Assembly (NCBI GenBank): GCA_031472005.1
Contig: PZJY01000006.1
Location: 2,790,001 to 2,854,000 of the forward strand
Length of the DNA: 64,000 bases
Source: Tetracladium setigerum
Lineage: Eukaryota > Ascomycota > Leotiomycetes > Helotiales
Direction of reading: 5' to 3'
Positions 46,890 through 59,311 of the stretch are shown piece after piece (position 1 is the first letter of the stretch; each line of letters opens with the position of its first letter). The notes under the pieces were generated by a model that did no database searches, was not told the origin of the DNA, and saw only the letters and a program-made list of their open reading frames with translations. The position numbers and the translations under genes are program-made.

Positions 46890-49313
46890 TCAGAGCAGGA
46901 ACATGATCGAGAAGCCGCAGTAGAAAACCCAAAGAACTTGAAAAATAAAGACCCCCAATACTCCTACTCTACGAAAACTACGAAGTATAGTAACTTCCCA
47001 AATCCGAACCAATTCAAATACACAATATTGATCTGCCCCATCCCAAGTTACCCTCTTCCTCATCCTCATGCCGAACAATGTATCCGTGCTAACTTTCCGC
47101 TCTGATGCATCTTCACTTGCTCCAAGTATTGCAGATGGTGCGAAAACTAACGCCTCCCCCGTCTTCAGTCTCAAGATTCTTTTTTGCAGGTCGGCTTTAT
47201 TGCTCTTATCGCCATCTCTGTCAAAGACTGGTAAATGCCTTTTCAGAACATCAAGCCACTCTGGACTTGAGAATCGATGAATGACAGTAATAGAGCACAA
47301 ACCTATCAACTTGGGCAAGACAGTCGGTTCTTGAGTCGAAATAATCACTCGTGCGCCGTAATGACGCTGTTGACGAATAACGCCTATCAAGGATTCCGAT
47401 AGAGCAGTCGCGGCTGGAGTATCAGTCATGTACTATCATAAATTAATATTAAGTAGAAATGGCCTGGATTGTAAACGTACTTTGTGTGCTTCATCTAGAA
47501 CGATGACTTTACCAACCGTTGCGTCTGATTCGAGATACAATCCCATACCGACCTTGAACAAGACACACGCTGTGCTATCATCCATGAATGGACAAGATAG
47601 ATCTATAATAGTTATCTCGCCAGCAGCAAAATCTGGGGTAACGGATGATCCATCAAGATCAAGAAACGATTCCAGAAGATCCAGTCTTTGAGTCAGAAAC
47701 TCCGTTTGTTTCTTGTCAAGTCCAGCATCGTCAAGCTGTCGACGAAACTCGGGATAATCAAAACCTTCCGCTGTTTTCGAGGCCATATCGCGCAGAATCT
47801 TCGTCACAATTCCCATATAAAGCGGTGCTGCTTCAGTTTTGTTGACAGACATTAGAGTTAACATCGTGCTGATATTGAGGTCTTTCGGCTGCAGCTTAAA
47901 AGGATTGACCGTGACATTGGGTATCTGTGTATAGAGCGCCTTCATCGACAGAAAGTTTGATGGAGAAACTAAAACGTTGATTTTCTTCGTCCTTAAACGA
48001 GTTGGAAATTCTGGACTGGGAGAAGCGAGAAAGGCTAGTTCGCATGGCCGAAAACTCGAGCTAGAAGTATATTCGGCGAAGTTAAAGACTAAGGCCGAGA
48101 GAGGTTTCTGGAGTACTCCCAGTATAGGCGAAGGAATAAGACAATTCTCTGTGAATGTATCAGCTGAGGTCCTCAAAATGCGATATTTCGAGGCTTACCA
48201 ATCATACATGCTGTTGTGTGCGACTTCCCACTTCCTTGAACTCCGCAGACAAATGCAGAATATGGGACATTAGTGTTCAAAAAGATTCTCGAATCCAAAA
48301 TGGCAGTGGAAGGAGTCAATTCTAAACTTCCAAGAAGTGAATATTGAGGAAGTTCATCTGCATCAGGTAGCCCAAGGATATCTGCCGAGAACAGAACAGC
48401 GTTTTTGATTCCACTAATCGAGATTTCCTCTGCGGAAGTACCTGGTGCAGACGAGAAGTTAAGAAGGCCCAGTTGGAGGTTCAGAGTACTGGAACCATCC
48501 TTGGGCTCGTCTTGCGGTGCTAAGCTAAGATCTTGTGCTTGATTAACGAATTTTTTGAGCTCTGACGAGTATTAGCTTATGCTAAGTTGAGTATAGTGGC
48601 ATCTTAAGCATAGCTAACTTGCCTATCATTTTCAGATTAGATGGAATCTTTGCAAGAGTTCCGAAACTTGATGTTTCGGCGGTTCTCGTGGTTCTTGACG
48701 TAGTGGAAAGTAACGTATCTAGTGATGCTCCACCATCTTCGGACTTGGGAGAATGGTTCTGAAAGTCCATGGTACGCGTGCTTCTCGTAGTAGATGTAGT
48801 TAGAGTCTATGATCATTAGTTAGTGATGTGGGAAAATGCAAGAATGCAGTTTTCTCACATTTTCATCCTCTGAATAGGATGCAAATCCAGAATCCGAGTT
48901 TTGACTACTGTTGATAATGATCTTCGACTGCTTGGTAGTCGATACCTGTTTTGGTTGCGATGAGACTGGATACTGCGACGCCATGTTCGATTTCCCATAT
49001 GTCAGCGTTGATGGAGGCTGCAATGTAGTTTCCATCTTGGAAGACGTCGTAACGGCCTTTGATGGCAGAACAGATCTTGCTGGTACATCTTGGTGTTTAA
49101 TGCTATTAGACGGAAGAGTGAGTCTGGCACTGTATAATCGTAAGAATGAACTTACGAGTTGACTAGTTGCCTGATTCTCTCCTTGTGCTCGGGATAACGA
49201 CTGATCAACCTTTTCTTCAAGGCGGACTTTCCAATAAATGGACCGTTGCCATCCTTACCAAAGCCGATTTCTTTGTACTGCTGTGTGACCCAACTTTCCA
49301 GATGAACAGCCAT
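46890..49313 (-). CDS. HerA/FtsK-type P-loop ATPase, uncharacterised
   Basis: Six exons: 49313-49156, 49102-48859, 48806-48623, 48561-48199, 48148-47481 and 47432-46890; phases agree throughout, 719 residues. The Walker A motif is CGVQGSGKSHTTACMIG; a hydrophobic strand EITIIDLSCPFMD and the Walker B KVIVLDEAHKYM follow; the sensor-like VIISTQEPTVLPKLIGLC and TVIHRFSSPEW resemble the HerA/TraG/FtsK motor group, not AAA or helicase superfamilies. The N-terminal 220 residues are polar and Ser/Thr-rich, opening with a conserved-looking WVTQQYKEIGFGKDGNGPF block. The last about 25 residues are hydrophobic (FIFQVLWVFYCGFSIMFLL), possibly a tail anchor. The third intron begins GC (AG|GCAAGT) and is a GC-AG intron. 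Cellular role unknown; nucleic-acid or protein remodelling is inferred. Confidence 0.7.
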
Positions 49314-50122
49314 CTCGGAATCGGAGTTTGTTCAATTGGTGACAGAAGGAAGCGAGGAAGGAAATAAAATATAAAGCTATGAAGCTGCCAGAAAGCGCGG
49401 GAAAGTAGGAATTGAAGCAACGACAAAGTACAGAAATAAGTCACCTTTTGCCCTCATATAGTATTCCGACCTCTTCTTGGAGGGAATAATGGCTATGTTT
49501 GTTGCCTGATGTTGGAGTTTTGCGACCTTCTCGTCGGCCGAGGCTATGTACTTTCTTCAACGCTCTGAGCCAATCAAACGCTGCGCCACACCGTATTAGC
49601 AGGACGACCCAACGACCAGCACGACACTCCTTACACCGAGATCCCCGATATTCATGCGGCGGTCCAACGAAAACATACCTACCAGGCTTCTACCAACATT
49701 TTCCATGTGCTTGTAGAGCTACGAACCAGGTGATTTGGTCTCACCACCGGAACCGGTGAGGCTGATTCAAACTTTTCGATCAACCAACTAAAAGAGGCAG
49801 CAAGCACCCCATACATGCGGGTTCATCAAAGAATAATGAGACTGGCCTATTTCTCAACTGTAAATTTATCTGCTGGACACGAGAAGTAACGAGAGGCATT
49901 GGATACTTAGCTATATTAATACTGAACCAGTCGCTAACATAACAACGCTAACAATTACTCCTGTCCCTATATCATCCAAATCAATGATTCTCGCGGCTCT
50001 CAATCATAGAACTTCGTGCCTCCACAATCACGGATCACACTCACACTCTGACAATCTGCACTCTGAATGGCTTTATCGAATCCACTGGGGGCCCAGTACG
50101 CACTAACCACACCCCAACAAAT
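49314..50122. other. Intergenic, no gene seen
   Basis: About 800 bp with only short frames (86 codons at 49499-49759, Arg-rich and unlike a protein family). Likely promoter of the HerA-like gene on the left. Confidence 0.5.
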
Positions 50123-51296
50123 TTAAGGGATAGTCCATTTTTGAAGTAATCTTTGGATGGATACATCCATGGGGAAGACTTGATTGCTGTCAGGAATTTC
50201 AACAAGCAAAAAAAGGGTCTTACTTACCACGATATCGTTGAAAGGACAAAAGAGATCTGCTAGTAAAACTGCTACAGCCAAACAGAACATGGTCTTGGAA
50301 GAGGCGCTCGTTTGAGAGCCAAAATTGTATCGTGAAAGTGCAATCGAAATTAGCACAATCAAAGGAGCTGGAAATTTGAGCCAATTTGCGATCGGCGAGA
50401 AGAACTGGACCACTCTGCATACTGGAGGGAGCATGGATGCTGGAAGACCTTTATACTTTGTCATGTTCCGCCATAATGACAATGCCGTCAGATAACTGTT
50501 CTGGAACTTTGTTAGCCATGAGGAGGTTGAATAGATTGATGAGAAACACATACTAATCCGTTGGATACATAAAATAAGGTCACCCAGATCCAGCTAGCTT
50601 GCTTTTTCCAGCCCTCCCGTCCTGATAAGTCTTCCAACCAGTAATCCCAATAACAAACACTCTCAAACATGGCAACCAACGTCACTGGAAGGGCTATGAT
50701 GTAGGCTAAAGCCGCCCACAAGAAGATTGAATTGGCGTCCATGAGGCCTTGCAGCGCGGTGGATTCTTTGGCTTGCAAGTACCACAACCAAGGAAAACAA
50801 GTGTAAGCACCCTCGCACATAGCATACGTCGATAAGCCTCTGGTTCTCTCCACCCACGCTCATCTTTTCCCCAACGCAGAAACGAAATCTGGGCGAATGT
50901 GAAAAAGGTATAGGCTTGTCTGACACAGAAGCTGATAACGGGTACCAACTCGCTCCAATTGGTTTCCTGGCGAGTGCTATTCTTGGTAGGGTTTACTTCC
51001 TGGCTCCGGTGATAGAAGGAGGAAGCAAGTAAGGAGTCGTTAGATATCGTACCTTTTGTGCAGTACAGGTATCCATAGGTTTCGAGGGCTGTACGACCCA
51101 GCTGGATATCATTGGTATCGGCTTCGCTGGAGTTATCAGGGAGGAAGACTGGATGGGGGATAAACCAGGGGGTACTTCTGTCGTTAAAGTTATCGATGGT
51201 CGCAAGGGATCTTTCGGTGACCAGATCCACGGGCCCAGGACTGTGTACAGATGGCTGGCTGAGGAACGAGGAAGTGAGACTGGTCGTAAGACTCAT
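50123..51296 (-). CDS. Uncharacterised multi-pass membrane protein, apparent 1-base frameshift
   Basis: First suitable ATG is 51296 (MSLTTSLTSS); upstream open sequence is CT-rich leader. Exons are 51296-50554 and 50500-50123, intron GTATGT..TTCCAG. The N-terminal 130 residues are soluble; then hydrophobic segments GAYTCFPWLWYLQ, SIFLWAALAYIIALPVTLVAMF, WIWVTLFYVSNGL, FPAPLIVLISIAL and MFCLAVAVLLADLFC. The frame changes by one base between DERG and ERTRGLSTYAMC, at CCC 50853-50855 on the plus strand; with one base added the model is 374 codons. A GTAAGT after DIV (near 50227) offers an alternative last exon. I do not recognise the family. Confidence 0.5.
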
Positions 51297-52055
51297 GATG
51301 GCCAAAGTGTGCTGTTGGCGGTGGAAAGATGAATAGGGAATGGATGAAGAGATCTCCGATAGAGAGTCACAATGTAGATGCAGATAATCTTGAAGCAATG
51401 GATGGAAGTGTGATTGTTGTTGATCGAGAGCAAATGGATGGGAAGGGAAGAGAGGAGATGGAGAGAAGATCGAGAGTAGCAAGACTTCATCGAACGCTGA
51501 GCTGGCAACGGCTCCTCGGTGTAGGCTATTCCTTCCCTCAAAGATACACTATTACTTCGGGTTCATTGGCATAAACAAGGAAGGTACCTACAACCTAGTT
51601 GCAGTCCTGATTGCCATTACGACCAACTTCTTTCCTCAACTTGACTTCGTAAAACTTAAGTCGATTTTAGGAGGCAGATTGCACGATAGAGATTCCCACT
51701 CGGGAATAACTTTTCTCGGACGCAGTGCTGTGGACCTTTTTGCCAACACAACAGCAGCAAGACGTAAAAGTCGCCAAGTATCTGGGTGTTATTTACTCTC
51801 CTCGCTTGGCTTTTGGCGAGATGGATGGTGGTTGCGCACAAGAGGAGTGACGAATTACAGGGGACTTTGATAGGCTGCCTCGCTAAGCTTTAGCGGCCGA
51901 AGTCCCCTGTAAACACCACCTATCCTCCATATTTCACAGCCTTGAATGCCACCACGACCGACCTCGCCAGTACTCCATTCAAAGTCCGATTCAACGACTA
52001 GTTCTTCTTCTTCTTCTTCCTAACCCCTTGAATACCAACCCCCAATTCCCCTACA
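51297..52055. other. Divergent intergenic region
   Basis: Promoter space between the membrane-protein gene (-) and COG5 (+). An inverted-repeat-like AGGGGACTTTGAT/AAGTCCCCTG pair lies near 51860-51912. No gene seen. Confidence 0.5.
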
Positions 52056-53597
52056 ATGGCCGAAGAAGACACCTCCTACATCGACTACGAAACCTTCCTC
52101 TCTCCCGACTTCTCCCCTCCACATTCGCCAACAGCCTCGTCCTCACCACCAACAACACCTCCGACACGCCCCTCGACCTTTCCACACCACTCTCCCGCGT
52201 TCTCTTCGACGCCCAAGAAATCAACACGCACATCGATACCCTCACCACCAAATCCGCACTGCCACTGCTGACTCACACCAACGAACAGACAGCTTCAAGC
52301 GCACGTATTGTGCAGGAGATTGATTCGCAGGTCGCGGCGTTGAATGATGGGTATAAACGATTAGAGAAGGAAGTTTTGGTGCGGTATGAAGCTGCGGAGG
52401 AGGTGAGGTTGGTGGCAGAGAGGTTGTGGGAGACGGTCAGGTTGGGGAGGAGTGTGGGGAGGAGTCTGCAATTGGGGAGACAGTTAGAGGTGCAATTGAT
52501 AGAGGTGGGAGGGTCGGGGAACGCCGTCAAGACGCAGGGACAGAAGGAAGATCACAGGGCGTTGGTGAGGTGTTCGAATACGCTGTTGAGTCTAAGAGAG
52601 CTGTTTGGGAAGAGGGGTGAGGGGGAGGAGGGGCAAGGACTGGAGAAGGTGGATGTGGTGAGAACGTTGCAGAGCGCAACTGTCTATCCGGCAGAGCGGT
52701 CCGTCCTCCAAAAGAGCCAGCAGATTGTAAGAGAGTTCTCAATGAGTAGTCTCGGTTCGGGGACGAATACTACATTCGCACAAACGGCCGATACGAAGTC
52801 GAAGATAACCTCGGCGTTGATGTCACTGTATCTTCTTTCTCCTCTGCCAGAGGCCGGAAAGGGCAAGAAACACGAGAAATGGGAGCCAGAACTGCTAGTC
52901 AATTCGCTGCAGGATTATCTGAGGACAGCTCTTACTTCGTCCTTGGCCGCAATGTCGAGATCCCTCTCTACGCTTCCTACTCTGGATCGAACACTTCTCG
53001 AGATCTCCGCACGATGTCAGAACGTCCTTGCTCTGGAGTCACTCATTTCCTCCATTACACCACCGCCGCACCCACTTCTCCCTCCGTCAATAGCACCGCC
53101 TGCCAATTTCCTAGTCCCATTACTGGCAAGTCTGGAGACAGGTAGCTTGGTGTCATACTTCTGGAGGACATTGGCTGGTGGACTAAGCACAAGAGTTCAA
53201 GATATCGTAAATAAGGGAGGGGTAAGTGCAAGGACATTGAAAAGCAATAAGAATAGTGTAAAAGACGCTATTCGGGAATGTGTGATCAAAGGAAGTCAAC
53301 CTCCAGCAGGATTGGGAGTCAAAGTGCAAGGAAAGGTTGAGGAGAGGTGGGACCGGGAGGTTGCCGTCATGGTGGGGAGTGTAATTGGGAGCTTGGGGAG
53401 GTGAGAGGGCGACTTTTGACAGATAGATCAAATTTTCGGATAGTTTCACAGGTAAACCTGAGCTGGTCGACTTCTTTCTTAACGCACTTTATGCTCCACT
53501 GCTGAGCAAAAAGAGACCATGGGATCAGCAGGTCTACATTCTATCAATATTGCAAACCATTCCGAACAAGGAGGTTAAGAAAATCTTGCAAAAATAG
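52056..53597 (+). CDS. cog5: Conserved oligomeric Golgi complex subunit 5, apparent 1-base frameshift
   Basis: Subunit of the eight-protein COG tethering complex that mediates retrograde intra-Golgi vesicle traffic. Start ATG 52056 gives MAEEDTSYIDYETFLSPDF, the typical Cog5 N-terminus. Exons 52056-53400 and 53444-53597, phase 2 intron (GTGAGA..GATAG). Coiled-coil helices run through TLTTKSALPLLTHTNEQT and IVQEIDSQVAALNDGYKRLEK, followed by Cog5 blocks VVRTLQSATVYPAERSVL and KWEPELLVNSLQDYLRTAL. The frame slips near the CCCC run at 52114-52117; one base restored gives 500 codons. Gene is probably intact in the organism because Cog5 is broadly conserved. The stop lies 4 bp from the stop of the opposite-strand ketopantoate reductase gene. 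Confidence 0.88.
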
Positions 53598-53601
53598 ATA
53601 T

Positions 53602-55058
53602 TCATATAGACTCCCTCTTCTGCAACGTCCTCACGTTGATGCCCGTCAACAACGCATAAATCAATTCCAGCGTAGGAGTATCTACCCCCTTTTCCTTCGC
53701 CAACCTCAAAGGACCACCGAAGATAGCCTCAACCTCCAATAACTGTCGATAACCCAATTAGTTAGCGTCACCAAATACGTCTAGAATAAAAATAAAAATA
53801 AAAATAAAAATAAAGAAAGCAGCATGTTCAGTTTCCCACAGCCAGTTTGCACCAGCACGCACAAGTTAGATACAGAAGCAAGGAAACGGAAAGGAATAGA
53901 ATAAAGACTCACCCTCCCTTCTTCAACATCAACCATCATACTACTCCTAATTCCCCCCAACCCCAAAACTTGCTTCAGCAATACCGCATCCAGATTCTCA
54001 TTAATCTCGACCCCACACTTGGCCGCAACAGCCATAATCTCCCTCATCAATCTCCCCGTCATCCCCATCGCCTCTGGCGACGAATGCAACCACGCTAGCG
54101 TATCCAATTGCGTGAGCGCTGTAAGCGAGTTGAACGCAGCGTTCCAGACTACCTTCTCCCATTTTTGGATTTGCATATCTTCGTGGATTTGGGTTGGCAT
54201 GAGGCCGCTGGAGAGGAGGGCGGTGAAGGTTTGAAGACGGGTTTGAGAGAGGGCTTTGGAGGTGGTGGAGAGTGCAGAAGAGTGTTGGGATTGGGATTGG
54301 GGGAAGAGACCAAGAGGGGTTTTGATTGATGTGTTGTGCTCAACGATGCCGGGGGATGTCTGGGTTGCTGTCATCCAGAGCTATTTTTTTCAAATGTCAG
54401 TTCAAGATCTGACAATAACACTTGAGTAAACTTACAGAACAAGTGATAATAGTATTTCCGGGAAACTCCGCTCGAAATGGATCTTCATTGCCAATCCCGT
54501 TTTGCATAATCACGATAGTCGTCTCAGGAGTGACGACCAAAGCGAGATCCTTGGGAACGTTCTCTGCACCAGGGAGAGCTTTGTGGGTGAAGACTACGTA
54601 GTCGAATGGAGCTGTGGTGGAGGAGTCTTTGATGTTTTGTACAACTAGTTGTTTCAATTAGCATAGAGTAAGAAAACACAGGGAAGACGTTTCACAAACC
54701 GGATTGTGGACGTAAAACAACATCTCCATAGACTCTACTCTTGAGATTGATACCCTACACGATCAAGGTAATTTAGCCTCGCTAGACCTCAAAACCCCCA
54801 AATCCAGAGCAAGGGGGAAACAGGTTGGAGCTCCTAGGGGAGGAGGGCAGTAGAACACACATTATTTTTGACAGCTTCATAGTTCGATCGAGCCACAACG
54901 GTGATTCTCACCGACTCTGTGCGGCTAAAAATGTAGCTATACAAGCATCCGACCCTGCAACATTTCAACACTTTACCAGACCCAGGCCAATCAAAGAATG
55001 CGAGGAAGAAAACTTACGCTCCTAAGCCATGTACTAAGATGTTGATGGTTTCCGACAT
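53602..55058 (-). CDS. 2-dehydropantoate 2-reductase (ketopantoate reductase)
   Basis: NADPH-dependent reduction of ketopantoate to pantoate in pantothenate (vitamin B5) synthesis. Six exons: 55058-55018, 54954-54861, 54754-54700, 54644-54436, 54380-53913 and 53742-53602; all phases agree, 335 residues. The Rossmann motif HGLGAVGCLYSYI spans the first splice. Further marks: VVARSNYEAVKNN, YVVFTHKALPG (catalytic Lys region), MQNGIGNEDPF, and KVVWNAAFNSLTAL, the conserved substrate-binding helix with Asn residues, followed by EVEAIFGGPLRLAKEKGV. These give a complete PanE/ApbA enzyme. Introns are short except the last (170 nt), which contains an A/T microsatellite. Start ATG 55058 is the only ATG before the glycine motif. 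Confidence 0.93.
53785..53814. repeat. AAAAT pentanucleotide microsatellite in an intron
   Basis: About six AAAAT units in a row inside the last intron of the ketopantoate reductase gene. Within an intron it should be selectively free to vary in length. Confidence 0.9.
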
Positions 55059-55521
55059 GGTCTTCTGTAATCTTAAGAAAATGAGAGGAAAATTGGCTGA
55101 AAGCTCTGAATGGTACTTTATTTTCTGATGTTCAATTGAGTTCTTATCAGATGGACTTGAGGATACGATGAAAGTCAACAAGCAGTAGTGGGATGGAAAA
55201 TGAGACGCAGGTACAGTAGCGCAGCCGAAGCGCTAGCCTGAAGAAGTTTGAACACTCGTGACTTCAAGCTGACGGGCTTGTGACAATCTCGGAAAGTAAT
55301 GGGGCAATCAATCAAAGGGCGTGGAAATCAGATGGAATCAGACCAAGGACAAGGACGTGGAGACGAACTAATCCCATGTAAAACTGCCATCCCCTCGTGA
55401 GTACTGCACTCACACTAAGACCACAGTCCCACAATCACAATGTTTCATCTAAAAATGCTCGCTAAATTTTTACCACAAAAACTCACTCCCATGGACATTT
55501 GACATCGTGCTTTCCTTCCAA
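55059..55521. other. Intergenic, no gene seen
   Basis: About 460 bp between the ketopantoate reductase start and the SEC24 stop. It should hold the promoter of the former and the 3' UTR of the latter. Confidence 0.5.
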
Positions 55522-58500
55522 CTACCAGTATGGTGGCCTCAATCCTGCAAAATTCGATGCTAGAGAGTTGTCACCACTGTCTTCCTTCTTCCGCTGACCG
55601 GTAAGCTATAAATCATTAGCTCGAGTTCATTACCAAAGTTATCACAAGAGCTTACCTCCAGCTGCACATAACGATGCAAGTGGACCAACCAATCAACATA
55701 GCTTTGTGCCTCGTTGTTGCGATCCTCAACCAGTAGTCTAGCAAACTCGTACTCTGCCCCATCCAATCCTTGTCTTGCGAGTTGAATCGTCAATGCCTTC
55801 GATCCTCTCATGGTCTTGAGATACTCAATAATGTTTCGCACCTGGGCGCTGAGATGTGTCTGGAGGACAGGTAAGGAGGAACTGTAGGGATCAAGAGATT
55901 TCAGGCTATCCATATCGTCGCCGAACAGGTCAATGAGAAGGTTTGGCGATGTTTGAGCGTGCAACCACAGGTAGCAGTTCTGACCGTTGTCGATCAAGTA
56001 TACACCGCCCTCTTCAACACGAGCAAACGTGCACCGCATTGACGGAGGCATCAAGAGATGCCCAGTCTCGGCATTAGGGAACCCATCTTCTGGTGCAAGG
56101 TTGTGAAGTGGAATCATACGGGGATAGAGGTACAACGAAAGTTCCAGCGCACCCATTTGTTTCAGCATACGCATGTCATGCACTCGTCGATCGGTTGGCT
56201 CTGATCCTCCCTTGAATGCACGGGACTTGACCAAACCAAGAATATACATGCTGAATTCCTTGAGATTTTCTGGAAGGACAAGCTGACCAGGAGGATGCGA
56301 GCCTGAAAAGTTCTTGCGATAGCCTGCAAGAATATCGACATTCTTTTCTGACAACGCTCCTCGAATATCCTTTAGCGACGTCGAAGTCATCTTGGTCGCC
56401 GCTTCCTTTGCAATAAGAGCATAAACCGAGTCTTGATCAGTGAATTGCATGCACTCCTTGGCGTTCTCGCTGACAGATGCAATAACGTTGGAGCATCTTA
56501 CTCTCCTTTCACCACTTGCCGTTGTATAGAGGAGGGCACTCTGGAAATGGGCATCCAATTTGGCATCCAGCTTCCCATCGTAGCTGAACATGACACTGAT
56601 TGCTTTGTCTGCATCAATAACTCCAAATTCCACATCGGATCCAAAGGTGTGCTGAACAAAATTCCCATGGTATGAAGCGACTTGCAGGCCGTTGGAGCAT
56701 CGGACTTTGAGCAGAGCTTGGAAGCCAGTCTCTCGGGTAACAGTGTGCTTGATCTCCTCGCGGAGCTTTTCGTTGTCACGGGGAGACACGAAGTTGGGGT
56801 AGTAGTACGTCTCTCCACCAGTCGATGCAGATATGTGACCTGAAATGGTTAGCTATTATTTGGAAGGATAGATAAGGAGCCTTACCAATTGTAGCAACGT
56901 CTAGATAACCTCCACCAGGAGCTGCCAAGAAGAAGTCGGCACCAATGCCTGCTGCAACCATCTTCTCAGCTGTTTTCCTCCAACCTGGATGCTCGGTATT
57001 CAAGAGCTTCTTCTCTGCATCTCCACCTATCTGCTTCCCATCATCACGAAGGAATAAGCGACCAGGGCCAAAGGTGGGCAGGGCAGCAAGCGAGCAAACG
57101 ATCTTGCCACCTGTTGCCTCAAGCGCCGCCAAGGCAGCATTGAGAGTGGGAAGCAAAACAGGTTCGGGGTTTTTTATGGTTGAAAATAGTGTAGGCAAGC
57201 TATTAAGTAATGCTGTGATATTTGATCTAGCAAAGTTAGCAATCGATGAAATGCGATGGGGTAGGATTTCTCACTTCGCCTCGTATGGATCAACAAATAG
57301 ACCCTCTCCGAGAGGAACGAAGGGCTCCTCGATATCAGGCATTATTATCATCTGAGCTTGTTCCAGAGCCGGCTAGTTTGAGATTAGTTTGTGAGCTCAT
57401 TCAAGATGCTTGGTAACTCACATTCATGTTGTAAAAGTGGATGTCCTTGTCATAAGTCACAAATCCGACTCTCGCAGCCTTGGGAATCCTGCGTTTGATC
57501 TCTCCATCTTCGTCAAGCTCCTCCTCATCACTGTATAGAGCTGTGAGAATGCCCTGACAGAACGCTTCCAAAAATCCCTTGTTGCTCGCTTCTTGGGTTA
57601 CATCGATTAAGAACAGCCATCTGAGACCCACTGGTTCCTTCGACCAATACTCCTTGGGGACCAAAAATTCGACCGTTCCACGCATCAGCTCTGGTCTTTG
57701 CTCCCTGTCTACACGAGCTCCCTGGGGTGTGAGAGCAGAGAAGTATTCAGCCGGAACATCATTAGCATAGTTGCACATGTTGCAAACGAACTTATTTCCT
57801 CCGGAGCGAAAGACCATGAACGGATTGATGTACGCTCTGCATCTGTGGCATCTTGGCGGGCCGATATCTCCAAAATCCAACACTGGTATCTCAAGCTCGC
57901 CTGCCTGCATAGGAGCCAAAGGCTGCAAGAGAAGTCCGAGCGGTAAACCAGTAGAGGCAAGCGACTCAGAGCTCGCTGGAATGCTGTTCATGGATAAGCG
58001 AGTAAACTTGGGAGATGAATTGCCTTGATCGTAGGCGACGAACGATACTGCAGCTGGTGGGGGTACGTGACGCTCAAAGGTTGGGTATATGTTGGAGAGG
58101 TAGTACTGGGAGAGGGTGTCTCTTGATCTGGGCACGCTGGGGATCTGATCTGGATCGACTCGTCCTTGCGCCGAAGTCTGCACACTTGCATGAAAGCCCG
58201 GATCAGTTTGGCCATTTCGTGATGCAAATTCGGTGGAAGAGGCAATGTTGGCGGGGTTGAAGGGGGCGTTCACTGCGGCAGGAAATTGTGACATTTGAGG
58301 TGTGATTTCTTGGTTGGAGAACTGGCTCATCTGTTGAGGGTGTAGCTGCTGTTCTTGGCCCTGATATGGCACACCTTGAGGCATGCCATCAAAAGCTTGC
58401 GTTGCGGCAGAGGGCGCAGGTGCATCGAGGACATGATGGGCGTGTCTATCCTTCTTCTTCTTCCTCCCGTGTGTGGAAACCTCTCCTTGCCCCAATCCTA

Positions 58501-58777
58501 AACCTCCCATCTGCGCAGATAATCCTCCGTCTCCTCCTTGCCCGCCTTGAGCCTGGAAATAGTTTGGATCTTGGGGAGCTCCATACGGCGAAGGTCCTCC
58601 CACCTGAGGGGAGCCATATGGTTGATTCTGGTCTGGTGGAGGGAAGCTTGCGCCTGCTTGCTGGTAACCGTAGGGAGCTGCCGGCTGTTGGAATTGGTTT
58701 GGACCAGGAGGGAATCTGGAGTTCGGGTCGTCGTTTGGAGCACCTTGAGGGGGGTGGTAGCCCTGGTAGTTGGACAT
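55522..58777 (-). CDS. sec24: COPII coat cargo-adaptor Sec24
   Basis: Cargo-binding subunit of the COPII coat on ER exit sites, partner of Sec23. Five exons: 58777-57422, 57372-57275, 57226-56886, 56839-55656 and 55605-55522, consistent phases, 1020 residues. The first about 250 residues are Pro/Gln/Gly-rich. The zinc finger is CHRCRAYINPFMVF with CNMC (C-x2-C-x18-C-x2-C). Then the trunk domain (FLIDVTQEASNKGFLEAFC, FVTYDKDIHFYNMN), beta-sandwich (HISASTGGETYYYPNF), helical region (NLKEFSMYILGLVKSRAF) and gelsolin-like domain (ARVEEGGVYLIDNGQNCYLWL). The last exon encodes a short tail ending RPPYW. Introns are short (49-52 nt). Start fixed by MSNYQGYHPPQG; a fungal Sec24 is normally about 900-1050 residues. 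Confidence 0.96.
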
Positions 58778-59311
58778 GTTTGCTTGTTTTGAAAACTGGA
58801 GGATGGTGGGTGTCTTTATGGGTCGCTTGATGGCGTCTTTGTGTTCGGGGGAGCTCTGCGTTCAGCAGGACGTTCAATTGGTGACAAGTCAGGGATATAT
58901 TCGTAGCATGATCATAATTCGTTTCCGTAATGTGTGAGATCAGTGGTCGTCCGAGCTAGTCGGGAAAGTGAGATGTGGATGTTTCTTGGAGTTGTTGACA
59001 CGATTTCGAGATGGACGAGGCCGCCGAATTTCAGCCGACCCACCAGCCCGATCTGTGGTGAGTGGTGCAGCCTCGGGCAGCTCATGCCAGTTCCAGAAAG
59101 TTGGACAAACAAAGAAAGCTTTGCGACAACAGCAACCTCGTCAGCAACACGCAACCAACCGTATCATCACCACTCCACCAACCAACTATATTCAACCTCG
59201 ATTTCAACTTTCACCTTGGTATCCCCTGTAGACTTCTGCTATGCAAAGCGAGCAGCTTTCTCCCTCCAGATCATGACAACAATCCGGTAGAGCAGGGCCC
59301 GCACCACCACA
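58778..59311. other. Divergent promoter region between SEC24 and CFT2
   Basis: 534 bp between two diverging housekeeping genes. Overlapping short frames (up to 118 codons) have no family character. Most likely both promoters and leaders. Confidence 0.55.

Noticed and set aside
43831..49313. Secondary-metabolite cluster around the GMC oxidoreductase and permease
   Set aside because: No polyketide synthase, peptide synthetase, terpene cyclase or cluster regulator is nearby; GMC enzymes are often stand-alone.
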